A DNA stretch of 64,000 bases from Melieria omissa (lineage: Eukaryota > Arthropoda > Insecta > Diptera > Ulidiidae), in the NCBI GenBank assembly GCA_963971225.1, contig OZ020268.1, forward strand, positions 112,808,830 through 112,872,829, read 5' to 3'. Below are positions 48,577-61,400 of the stretch, one piece after another; position 1 is the first letter of the stretch; every line of letters starts with the position of its first letter. The translations under genes and the position numbers were made by a program. The notes under the pieces are model-generated. The model was not told the DNA's origin and did no database searches. It worked only from the letters and a program-made list of their open reading frames with translations.

Positions 48577-50061
48577 TAGTTACATTTTGTATTTATTTCT
48601 ATTTTGCGAATAAATCGCCTCCAAGCTTTGCATGTCCTCGGACCGAACTTTGCTCCCAAATGTTTTTATAAAAAATTTTAAATTTTTCTTCAGTATAAGT
48701 GTCAGCTGTGCAGCTGACTAAATTCCAAAAATTTTATACTGTTCAAGTATTCAGGTATGTTTTTATGATTTAAATACTTTGTGAAGTTTCGAGCATTGCA
48801 AATGGGAGTTAAAAATTACCAACTAAGGTGCAATACAATCTATACAGAATTCAATGCAATGATCAAGAAGCAGAATGTCATTATAATTGTGTCCATTGAC
48901 TTAAATAAAAAGACATTTTTGAGTTGATTATATGGGTATTTTATAACAGGACTGTGATTCTATCGTTGAAAATTCTACAGTAAAAAGTAACTAAATAACA
49001 TTAGTGTTTTAATATTAAGAACTTCGTAATGTGTCCTCAATGAGACATCAAGACTCTCTTCTTGACTCAAGACTCTCCTCTTTATTAAACATGTTTTGTC
49101 TTCTTAGACTTCACTTTGCTAGCAATTTGTAAGGTTCTCAAGCGTTTGCTATAAATGTTAGCTGTCGGTATTTCCACTTACATTACATTACATGAGAACT
49201 TCATTTATAGTATCGTATCAACTAGTTCAAAATCCCATTGTAGCAAAACCAAAGTACTTCAGTGTACAAAAAAATCATTATGCGGTCTTCAAGTCGCCAT
49301 TCGAAATCGACAAAAAACTGCACGCCTTTTTATTCGTGCGTCACAACAGGCACAACATGGATAGTTGATGGAGTTGGTTTTGATCCTTCAATCGGGTTAT
49401 TGGGCCAGTTATGTATGTAGCACATGTATGTATGTATTCTATTATCAGGTCTATCATAGACAAATTGATTGAAGGGAAGCCAAAAGGTGCCTCATACAAG
49501 ACAGTTCCATGAACACTTTGGCTCATTAGATCTTGGATCGTGGACTTGTTTACGAAGCCAAGTATAAGATAAAGGATTTTATCACACAACATGGACGAGG
49601 TGTACAAGGAGAAAATGCTCTGTGCCATTGAACTTTTTCATACAGGTTGTAAGCGTTAGATCCTCATTGGTTTTTCATAAATCTATTTAGAGCATTAACA
49701 GTTGCTTTAACACATTAGCGCCTAGACAGTTGTTTGATCAATATGTTATCAGTCGAATATTTCGACGTTCGATTTTGTTTTGAAAAGAGTCGCAGAAAAA
49801 AGCGCTCAAACGTTTTAGATGGTATGACCCAAAAAATTCCTTTCAGTGCCTTAGTTTATGTGTGCCTGAGTTTATGGTTGGTTGTTCAAGATCTCAGTAG
49901 ATAAGCGATATTTTCTTATAAGACTAAAAGATTTATTTCTACTGAAAGGTGGCGTAGCCACTCGTTTTTATTAATTTTTGTGTCAATAGGTTTTGAAAGT
50001 CATAGAAGGGTAACTTTGTAAAGCGAACCAAGAATATCAGAAAAGTTTGAAGTAAACGTGG
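48577..50061. other. AT-rich intergenic DNA
   Basis: I see no gene or clear repeat in this stretch. Confidence 0.4.
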
Positions 50062-50065
50062 TTAA

Positions 50066-50576
50066 CTCTTTCGCTATTTTTTTGGCATGTATCTGTACCC
50101 TCTGTGGTTGCAAGAATACATTTTTTTGTTGGTCCTTGGAATAGTTTGAAGTTTTAGGAAAAATACAAAATTAATAAACTGAATATTTAAGTTTAAAGAA
50201 GAGAAGTATACACGTTTTTTTAATGGTATATCTTGACATAGTAAAGGAAGAAGAAGCAGAAAAAGATTAGATAACTTTTTAATTTGACGTTTTCTTTCAA
50301 TTTAGATACCTTGTTTTAAAAAATTTTGGCTGAAGTAAATGAAGAAATATTCAAATATTCGTTATGCGTAGACATTTTTATGTTTAAGATATTAGAACAA
50401 CCACAACGATGTGGTTGCTCTCATAGAAAAACACTCTAAAATACAGGGTCCGAGTATAAAAATTAAATTAATTAATTTCTTATGGAATGTTGCTAATATA
50501 ACCACAAAGAAACATAAAACGTAAACGTAAAATTTTAAATTTTAACTTTCCCCAGTAAAAATCTGTAGCAGAAGGG
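50066..50576. mobile_element. TTAA-flanked MITE copy A (511 bp)
   Basis: TTAA at 50062-50065 is followed by CTCTTTCGCTA, and the right end TAGCAGAAGGG precedes TTAA at 50577-50580, so the ends are imperfect inverted repeats of the TTAACCCTTTCGCTA type. Most of the interior is repeated at 56802-57272 in the same orientation (shared words include TAGTTTGAAGTTTTAGGAAA and GAGAAGTATACACGTTTTTT). There is no coding capacity. It lies about 300 bp upstream of the presumed Eip63F-1 promoter region. Confidence 0.65.
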
Positions 50577-50580
50577 TTAA

Positions 50581-52497
50581 AAGATGAACACTCATCTTGT
50601 GGGGTTTGAAATTTTCTTGTATGTAGTTGCGCCCAATATTAATTTGTCTTAGTTGCAGCTTAGGAGATTTGAATCCTTTAAGACTTATCTTCCCTCTCAA
50701 AGGTTTTGCTGGCAGACGCATAAATGTTTCGAATTACGAATTTTCTGCAGTGTGATCTCAAAGCTTAAGACGCGTGAAACCATGATTAGACTGAATAAAA
50801 ACCCACATCCAACCATCGGGAAGGTGCCAAGTGCTGAGATGGAATATTTGCAAAAAAATCTTTGATTATTTAACTTTAAATTTGCAATCGTAAAAAAATG
50901 TGTTTGGCGAAAGTAAAATTGCTGCTTTGTTCGTTTCACCCACCGCCTCCACCTTTGGTCTGCGTGAGTCACAGCTGTCAACATTGGAACATTATAACAA
51001 TAAATTTCCATTACGTGCTGCAGACCGCACAAACAGACTTCCAGACTCGGCGCCCACGCCCACTAGTGGCTGGCTGCATTAGCGTTTGTTGTGCCAACAT
51101 CAACCAGACGCCGCCAGACAAACGCCGGGTTGCAGCTACGGTGTGGTGGCGCTGCTCACTCGTTCGCTGCATTGTGCGGCGAGCTGTGCGCCGCCGCCGA
51201 TTTGCGTTGCGCTGCGCATTTGCGGTCAGCAGCGGCAGCACCAAATGCAGCCGAATAGCGAATGACGTTGGTGTGTTGTTGCTCGAGCGTGCTTTCCCTT
51301 TCGCGGGCGATCTTCTCCTACTGCTTTGTTTTTACTCCGTCGCGGCTGATGCGGCGATTTGAGGCGCTCGCCTTGATCTGTGCTGCGCACTGTTGTCAAC
51401 TCGACCGATTCTTGTTTGTGTTGCTTATTGCCGGTTTTTCTGTTTGGGGACTCTGCTCCAACCGCAGTCGCTGCTGCCATTGCCACTTAACCGCTTCTCA
51501 AACATTTTAGCTTCCGCTTGGTGTTTTTCTTTTTCTTTTATTTTCGATGAGTGCTACGGCTGCCGCTGCTGCTGCGGCCGAGGCTGAGGCTGAAACAACG
51601 CGACGCCGCGCCGCGTCGCGTTCGTGACGCCGAACGTGGTGATCGCTCATCGCAAATGTGGCGTTCGCCGATTTTTCTCAATTTTATTTCGAAACACACA
51701 GCGTAACGGTGCGCATTCGAAAATTTCAATAAGCTGCGCGCTCGTTCAGTCATGAAATTTTTACTTGGCATTGCGACGTGTTTTTGTTTCTCTTCGAAAA
51801 CGCTTTCTTTTGGGCTTGTGTCCGTCTGCTCGGTTGGGCAACTGTGCTGACCACTGTGTGGGGCGGCTGTGTGTGTCGTCTGTGCGCGGTGGCCAAATTC
51901 GCACGTTTCGGCTGAGTTTTTGTGCGTTGATTTTTCAGTTTTGTGTGCTGCTGCCATTTCAAAGTCGAATATGTGCGGTTTGCGCGGATCGTTGTTTCAC
52001 AGTCATTGTTAAACGTGTGCGCGTTCAGCAAAAAATCGAACCTGCAAGTAAATCTTTTTAACTTTCCGTGGCTGTTTATTTAAATAGAAGATTTCAGTGT
52101 TTCGCGCTGAAAGTTTTTGCAAGAAAAAAACGCTGGCAAAACAACGTTTCGGTGAGAACGCGCTGACGTCGTCGCTGCGGTCGCGATTGCCGCTGCCCCA
52201 TAAATGAATAATCAATTAATTAACTTTTCGTTTATGCAGTTTGCTAATTTAACTAAGTGTACATAAGAATCAAAAGCAATCACAAGAAGCAATGCGAAAG
52301 TAATTCACCAAAGTGGAATTTCTCATTGATTTTAGCAATTTTTGCTCGTTTGTATAAAACGCTTGCTTAAAAAAACAAAACAAATACAACAAGATATATT
52401 CAACAAAATTGCAAACTGTCAGCTTTGTGCCCGTTTTGCGTTTTCAACACTGTGTAAATATTTGATTCTGTTCGTCAGTGTGTACGTTTAAAAGTGA
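50581..52497 (+). promoter_or_regulatory. Presumed promoter and 5' leader of Eip63F-1
   Basis: About 50900-52200 is GC-richer than its flanks, with CpG, CTG and GCC-rich runs, and ends directly at the Eip63F-1 start codon. That is the expected position of promoter and 5' untranslated region. A TTCAGTC initiator-like word lies near 51745. By eye I found no ecdysone-receptor palindrome (RGGTCANTGACCY), though the Drosophila gene is ecdysone-inducible. Overlapping open frames on both strands here have no domain features. Confidence 0.4.
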
Positions 52498-55400
52498 ATG
52501 AGCCCAATGAGTGGTCTACGTCATCAGCTTAAGGTGAGTGCTGCTTCGACTTTAATAAATTGTAATCACTAAAAGCTGCTTGCCCAGGAGCAGTAGGACA
52601 GAAAAATATCTCTCTTAGGTTACACAGATTTTGTCCAAAATTGTGAAAAGATAAACTTGGCATTGAACATATGCTGCAGGTTGGGCTGAGTGTTGAAAAG
52701 TGGACCTTAAATGAATGGAATAGTTAAGACTGACAGAGATTTTGTGTAGAATTGAAAAAAGAAAAACTTGGCGTAGAAGATGTGCTGGAAGTTGGGATGA
52801 GTGATGAAAAGTGGATCTAAAATGAATGGAATAGTTAGAATAGTTAGAATTGCTAAAAGAAACTTGACGTAGAAAACATGCTGGAAGTTGGGAATGAGTG
52901 ATGAAAAGTGGCCCAAAATTGTGTAGAATAATTAAGAATGAGAAATTTTGTCTAGAATTGTAAAAAGACAAACTTGGCGTAGAGGTCAGGCAAGCAGTTG
53001 AGCTGAGTAATGATTAGAGGACCTAAATTGAATGAAATATTTAAGACAAACAGATTTTTACCAGATTTTCGTAGATTATTTTTTTTTTAGATAATGAAAA
53101 ACAAATTGTGGATTTTTTTCATCTAAACCTGAAACCAAACCATCATTTTTGCAATGACTTCACACTTAAATACACGATCAAACATTCGTTCCAACATTTT
53201 TGTTTTCAAAAAAGTTTTTTAATGTAATATTAGACTATCTTGGAGCAATGTTTGTTGGAAAAAAATGTAATGTTTGAATACACACCTGTTTTGTTGGGTT
53301 CTATTTTGTTGGCAGGAATGACGACCTAACCTAATTTGATTTATTCCCAGCTGCACATACATAGATTTTTTTGTATTATAGAAGCATTTAAGATAGTAAT
53401 ACAAAATGTTTTTTTTTTTGGATACGATGTGTAGGATGGTTAATTTTGTTTATTATTTATGGCCTTTGCATATTTTTATGGTCTTAAGTAAAAGTTGCTT
53501 TTGTCATTAGCTTTCTAAAGAATGTAGAATTAAAATTTGCTGAGCCACTGATATAAGGTTCTCATTCATGCAGAGTTTTGCCAAAATTTAGAGCCAAAAT
53601 TGAGCCTTTGGAAGATCCGTACATAAGATTTTATTGCCTTTTTGTTGTTGTTTTGGTTTTGAGAAGGCATTTGCTAAGAATAGGAATATGATTCTGATGA
53701 GTTCATGACACACAGAATACGAGGTCCGCTAAAAATCGGCGACTTTTTTAATTTTACTGGCTACATATTGCTGCTGTTAGCAACGCTTCTATGTATAGTG
53801 CTGGGCGAAGGAACTCGTAAAAAGTTGTTTACTAGTTCGCATAAGAAAGTAAGATTCAATGTCGTTGTAGTAAACGCGTATTCACCGGCATCAAAAAAAA
53901 CTTGAATCTCCTTACTTAAAGTACTAAACACTAACTTTTAGTTCAGAGTCAAAGTTAGTTAGTGACATGAAAGGAAATTTGAATTAGTGCAACAAACTGT
54001 CCGGACTGTGGACCGTCCGAACTTCGGATTGTCCGGATTTTCGAACAGTTGACTTCATGCAAAATGACACATTTTTTATGCGCAAAGTATACTTTATACT
54101 TAAAAAATGTTTGCACTACGTGGCAAAGTGTTTTATTTCTACTTCTTTTATTTCTTACGGCCCATTATTAGCCTATTTTATTTTACGTTTTTGTTGTAAA
54201 TATAAAAAATATAAAGTTATCTAATTGCTAGGGGCTTAGAATGATTGTAGAGCTTCCTTTTAAGCCAGTTAAGATTACACAGCATATCTCTTGTATGTCC
54301 ATAATAACGTGGTTCTAAAAAAGTGTTGAGAAAAATATGCAAATTTGCTATTTTGTATGGGAAAAGTCAGACGTCCGAACGGTCCAGACAGTCCGGGCGG
54401 TCCGAAGTCCAGACAGTGTGAATCGTTCGGACTGTCCGGACTTTGTTTGAAGCTCTAATTTGAATACTCTGGAATGATCATCGCGTTATGCCCAATTTAG
54501 GGCTTTGAAAAAGCTGATTATCTTAAAGGAAATCAGATTTTCTCTCTCTAATGATCTCACGAGGCAAACGAGAAAATTTTGAGCCCTTAACGAATAAATT
54601 CCGTTTTCTGTACGATCTTGGCCACGTTTTGAACATGTTTCAAGAAAAAGGCAAAATCTATCAAATATACAAAATTATAAAATTTTTTCTTAAATTGTTT
54701 TGATTATTTTGTTTATTTATTTATTTTTTTAATATAATTTATTATTTAATAACTATTTAATAGTTTAAATTTTTTTATTTTAAGCTTTAAGCCATTCTTA
54801 ATTTATCTATTCAAATCAGCTGCTCACCAACCCGGCTGTTCATCCATTACTCACCTCCTCTCCATCTCAAACCCCGCAGAGTTTTTGGTTGTTGCAAGTC
54901 TCATTTGATTTTTCGCTCAATTTTTTGATACAAATTTATACACTGTACTGTATGTATATATAGATATATATGTACATAAGCAAGTAGTATTTTTTGTTAT
55001 CATACCTAAAGCCTGATTGTGTGTTTGTTATCTTAAGTAATCGCTTCACCTTCGTTGGTCAAAGTGCATGCACACACACCGATTATTGTTGTTGTTGTCG
55101 TTTTTGGTTGCTGTCTTCATTTACATCAGATTTCTTTGTTCTTGTTTTACTTTGTTGTTGCGATTTTGTTGCTTGTTTTTGAAAATTGTTATTTTAATGT
55201 TTTGTTGTTGTTGTTGGTTTTTGGTCTTTGGCTTCTCTGCTACTTTTGTGTGATTTCTATTTTTAAGTCAACCAAAACACTGAGCAATTTTCTAATATAT
55301 CTAAAATTGTTGTTGTTGTTGGTGTTATTAATGTATATCAGAATTAGTGGCGCAAATTATGTGCGTATTTATTAATTTTTTCCTGCTTTGTAATTCATTG

Positions 55401-58400
55401 CCAATTTTTTTGAATAAAAGAAAAACAAACAACAAATAGAAAAGCGTAAAGAAAATGGAAAACTACAACAATATTTTGTTTGTTTTATGCATAATTTATA
55501 TTTTTAAATATTTGAAAGTTCAACGTTACAATGTCTGTAAATGTCGCATTACTCATGGCTGTTCCACAAAATATTTGTGCCCAGTAGGAAAAGTGCATCT
55601 AAATGTAAGTCAGTTTATAGTTGGTTCAACGAATTTTGTAAAACAGCAAAAACAGCATTTCTGTCTGAATTATACAGGGTTTTTCATCATGAGCTAAAAA
55701 AGGAAATAAAGAAAACAAATCAATTAAAATTTGAATGTTGATGAAACTTTATTATCAAAATAATATTTGGTTTCTGCCATTAGTAATGGAATCATTTAAA
55801 TGACCGCCACGAGCAGCCTCAATTCTTTTTAGGTAATTTTCGATGACTTTTTTATATATAGCAGGCTGTAAGGCGCCAAGAACTGTACGTTTGTTATCTC
55901 TCAAATGCTCCAGAGTCTGCGGATTGTCTGCATAGACTTGGTCTTTCGCGTAGCCCCAAAGAAAAAAGTCCAAAGGGTTCAGATCGCACGATCTTGATGG
56001 CCAATTGGCATCACCAAAACGCGAAATTATGCGTTCATCGAACCTGGTTCGCAATTCTGTAATGTTCGGTCGTGTTGTGTGGCATGTAGCGCCGTCCTGT
56101 TGAAACCACATCTTCTTCACATCCATATCTTCGATCGCTGGTCAGAAATACTCGGTTATCATGCGGCCATAACGTTCAGAATTGACGGTAACGGTCTGTC
56201 CTTCGTAATTTTCGAAGAAATATGGCCCTATGACACCAACGGCCGAATGAGCAGGGCGATTACGTATTGGCCTCTGTACATCTTGTACAGAACCAGTTCG
56301 TTCGAATTTCGCAAACAAATCCGAAATTGTTGACAAAACAGGCCTTCCGTGACGCCCTAAATCCCTCCTTAGTACGCGAAAAGTGGTGCTCAAATTTTCA
56401 CCATTTTTGTAGTGAATTTTCACTATGTTTACACCTTGAGCGATGCTAAATCGGTCCATTTTCATAAATGGCAAACACTAAATTACAATATTAACACAAT
56501 GCAACGACAGATGACAGCTGCGCTTGTCGAAAGGCAGGGCTGCCAAAGTTTTCGGTTCGAAATGAAAAACCCTGTCCAAATATAATCGAATGCCAAAATG
56601 CCACAGAGAGCATTGAACTCTTATCCACTGCATTCTAACAATATACTCTACACTGGAGTTTCAAGCATAAGAAGTGTGATCAAGATTAAAGTGTTTAAAG
56701 GGTTTGTTGAACATTATCTCGGACATTAGCAGTGTAGTGTTTTAAGTCAAATGCTCTTCAGATATGTCACAGAAATGTGAAAATAAAGGCAATTTCATTA
56801 ACCCTTTCGCTATTTTGTGGTGTCAAGAATACATTTTTGCTAGTCCTTAGAATAGTTTGAAGTTTTAGGAAAAATACGAAATTAACAAATTGAATATTAA
56901 AGTTAAAAGAAGAGAAGTATACACGTTTTTTTAGTGGTATATCTTGACATAGTAAAGGAAGAAGAAGCAGAAAACTTTAGATAACTTTTTGATTTTACGT
57001 TTTCTTTCAATTTAGATACTTTTTCCTTTAAATTTAGGCTGAAGTAAATCAAGAAATGTTAAAATTTTCGTTTTGCGTAAAAAGTTTTAGTTTTATGTTT
57101 AAGTAATTATTACAGCCACAACGATGTGGTTGCTCTCATAGAAAAACACTCTACACAATACAGGGTTCGAGTATAAAAGTTAATAAATTTCTTATGAAAT
57201 GTTGCTAATGTAGAAGTCTAAAACGTAAAATTAAAAATTGTAACTTTCCCCAGTAAAAAGCTGTAGCGAAAGCATGTTTTGATTTGCTAGACATTGAATA
57301 AAAAGTGTTGTGTGTCAGATTTGAAGCATTCGGACCAGAAAAGTCCCATGCTTTATGAGTTAGGTTAACCAGAGAGAATATTTAGGGCTCGAATAATCGT
57401 TGCGTAGGTGCATGACGCGCTTTGCTTGGTTTACGGTCACAGCGGCGCATTGTAAAGTGCTACATACAAAAATCGCCCAGACCGCTGCACATCCTTACCG
57501 CCGATCGGCCCAACTCATTTGCATTCTCCACATTGAGCCAAACCGCTCACGGCCAATGCACGCGTGTGCTCGAATCGCCCCTCAAGCGAATGAGGTAAGC
57601 GTCCGAACATGAGTATTCAGTGCGAGCGTTGAAGCTTTGAAATAGCGACCATCGATTCGAGTCGAAGCGCTGAAAGTTATGAGCGACGGCAATTACTGTC
57701 CGTCGATTGACAGACGACATTTGAATGCTGCACTGTAACAGCAGCAGTGGCGGCGCTTCGCGTAATGCTTGCAACGCAAAATTTGGCTATTGTCATTTGA
57801 CTTAATTTATTATTATTGCGGTTTGTTATTTTCGTCGGCAGTCGCGTGACATTTTTGCCAATTAGTAATTGTGTACAGCGCAGTTGGCGAGTGCGGCGAA
57901 CCACATTACATCGTCTGGCCGGCCCAAGTGCCAAGTTCCTATAATACTTATGTACGTTGGCCATTGTGGTTGTTTTTAATGTCATTTATTATTGTTGTTG
58001 GGGAAATTGCAATGAAGGTGTTCACAGTATGTAAAAAATGCACTGGGGAAGAGCAAAAGAGTTACATGCGAATCTTGTTTAGTTTTGGCATGACCCATGC
58101 AACTCTGAGTCGGGCATTAGTACGTGCAACAACTACTCAAAAGTCTTTGAACGTGGAAAATTTGCTGCTTTGCCAGCGCTGTGCATACACAGATGAGCGC
58201 CACAGATTGTGAATACCGCCAATGTTTTACATGTTTCGCATTTTTGTATTTTCGCTACTAAATATACAAATAGCAAACAATATAACTGCCAATAACCGTA
58301 ACAACAATGGCAGCAAAACAAAAAAAGGAACAACAGCAATGAGGGCGAAATGCCAATGCTGCCATCTTGTTAGCATTTGCTGCCAGTTAATCAATTTTCA

Positions 58401-61400
58401 GTTTTTGTAATTTTGAAAAATTCTTGCATATATGCGCCGTCGACCAACAAGCGCGTTTTGGTGAGAGATCGGTGCCTTTTTGTTGTTGATAATCGATTTT
58501 TTTGTTGATGTTATATTATTTGTGGTTTTAAAACCATTTTTTGCAGTTCAAACACCTAATAAAAGCTAAAGAAAAAAATCAAGAAAAAAGAGATTATCTC
58601 TGATCATGCTTCTTCTTCTTGTGCTGTTGTTTATATTTTTCAAGTGAATTCAATGTGTAAACAAATAATTTAAACTGATATTTTACATTAAAGTTTTGTT
58701 TTTTGTTTTGTAAATTAAGTAAAAACATTGAAAACGGCGACGTGCAAAGCAAAAAAAAAAACAAAGTACAAAAACAAAAGTAAAGCACCGACAGCAATCG
58801 CTTCCCCAACAACGCGTCGTAATGACGTCCACTTTTGCTTTTCGCAAAGCTTTCCTTATGCTATTTTTGGCATAGATTTTTCGCTTTGATTTTTTGTTGT
58901 GGCTTTTTAGTGCTTTTTGGAACGAAGGGTAAACCATATTTATTGGGAATGCTGCTGTTTGCGATCGCAAAATGTTGGTTTTACAGATTTTTTTACTAAC
59001 TGAAATCACCGAAGTACAACGGTAATTTCATTTTTTTTAATTTTTTAATATCTGATAATTGAATAAGTTTAAAACTCTTAACAATTGACAACAATTTCAT
59101 GCGGATGACTTGGCCAACACCGGTCGAATTCTCCCTGTACAAAGACTCGACTAACTACTGATCAAACTGTGCGACCTAAAAATATGTCAATGATAAGAAT
59201 TTCTGTTATGTAAAGGTTTTTAACATAACATAACGTAACATTTTAACTGCCAAGTGATAAATCCATACCCCTGTGAAATATCGTAACCAAATTTATTTAT
59301 GGACCATTTCTTAGAACATCTAAGATGTTGTAGAAAGATGTTGCCAAGAAGATTGGTTCAAAAAATTAGTGATAGGTTGCCATGATCCATATCATATTAC
59401 TTACAACAGTGCGTCCACTGTCAGGTAGGTGTGGCCACCTCATATAGTCTACACAGTGTCACTTGGCGTGTCCAGCCAAAGTGCGCGTGACCAATCTCAG
59501 AAAGTCTATGATTGTCTCAATTAAACCTCTTACAAAAGTATACCATAGCTGATTTTTGTCGCGATGGTGACACAACATCAATATTGATTTGCAGACTTGT
59601 ACATCGTTTTGCTATATAGTGGGCGTGGTCGATTCTTTAAAGCTCATATCTGCCACCATGACATGCTGAATCGTTTGATACTCACATTGCTTTTCATAAA
59701 TATGCCACAGCTGATTGCTGTCAATAAAATATATGGTGCAGGAAGCCGTAGCAGGTGGGCGTGGACAGTCTTTTGTAGCCTATGTTTGCAGTAATGAAGA
59801 ATCATACAATCAAAAAATCCCGTCTTAGTTTATTTTCTTAAATGTACCTACGGTTCAATTTTTATGTTTGTAGCTTTAGGGGTTTGGGCCGGGCGGTGAT
59901 GAATCAGTCATTCAGACAAGGCAAAAGATCACAAAAAATTATATGTACATATTTAGATTTTAGTTGTATGTGCGGTACCACGACCCTTTTATGCAATGCC
60001 CAATCCATTTTTCCAGTCGAATGTTGCGACCCAGTTTCATTGATGTGACCTGTAGTTCCAAAGTTGGAACGACACACCTAAACGGCGGCCCTGTAACACA
60101 TTTCAATGCTGTCCGACATATAATTCCGGAGATATTGCATATTAAACATTTAGGCTGTATGGGAGGTGCCACGCCCACCTGATGATTGTATTCGCACTAT
60201 GAGGTTTACCAAGATTTAGCCAAGACAAACATGCCGTGAAAGATTCAGCTCGCAATCAACTCAGCAATCGGCCGTCTAGTTTTTTTAATTTTGGTGCCGT
60301 ATGATAAAAAAACAAACAAGCAAACAAACAAACAAAAAAACAGACATTCATTTGTATAAACGAGTATATAGATTTATGTTTTGTTAATTAACATTTGATC
60401 AAATTTCGCTCTTGTGACGCGGCCAACTATTGCTATTGGTTGTTGTTGTTGTTGTTGTGGGCACAAAAACATTGAATTGTCTTAAAGACTCAAAAAACTT
60501 AACAACGTTTAGTAAAGTGAAAATAAGTGTGAAGGAGAGGGGGGAAGATAAGAAGCACTTTGATTCTTTGTAGTTGATAATTGAAAATGACTGATTTGAT
60601 TCTTTCTTTTTGTTATATTTGATTTGAATATTAATTGTTTACATATGAGCGAAGCGTATGAAAAAAAATAGTTTACACAGTAGAAAAAACGCTGGCAATA
60701 AATTTTATAATGTGAAAAGTAACACAGCACAGAAGTTATAATAAAAAATCGTAAATAAATTAGATATGGTTCGTAGATTTTCGATCTATAATAAAAAATC
60801 GTGAATAAATTAGATATGGTTCGTAGATTTTCGATCAGACGAGAGACATGAAAAACGGGGAAAAGAAAGACTTCAGTTTCAATAATGATGATTGTTACTA
60901 CAAGTTGAAGAATTTTTCAGTATTTGCATTTGGTAATAATGTAATAATAAATGTAAATATATATTTACATTTGGTAATAATGTAATAAAAAATATAAATA
61001 TAAATATGTAATAATAAATAATAAAAAATCGTGAATAAATTAGATATGGTTCGTAGATTTTCGATCAGACGAGAGACATGAAAAACGGGGAAAAGAAAGA
61101 CTTCAGTTTCAATAATGATGATTGTTACTACAAGTTGAAGAATTTTTCAGTATTTACATTTGGTAAATCCTCTGCTTCTTCTTCATGTTATCATATGATG
61201 AAACTAGAAGCAAAATTAGTTTCATGAGCAGTTTATGATGAAAAGTTAATTATTTCGCCCTTTAGTGGAAGTAGAGGTTAACTAACTAAATACAAACGAA
61301 CGACATTTACAAGGTTTTAGAGAGAAGCAGTGGCGCGTAGAAGAGGAAATTTGGAGGGTGGGAAACATAAATTCAACTGGTATTGGCTTGAAAGTTATGT

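Noticed and set aside
51538..51957. 139-codon minus-strand frame upstream of Eip63F-1
   Set aside because: It lies in the GC-rich leader with low-complexity Arg/Ser/Thr composition and overlapping plus-strand frames; no homology is recognised.
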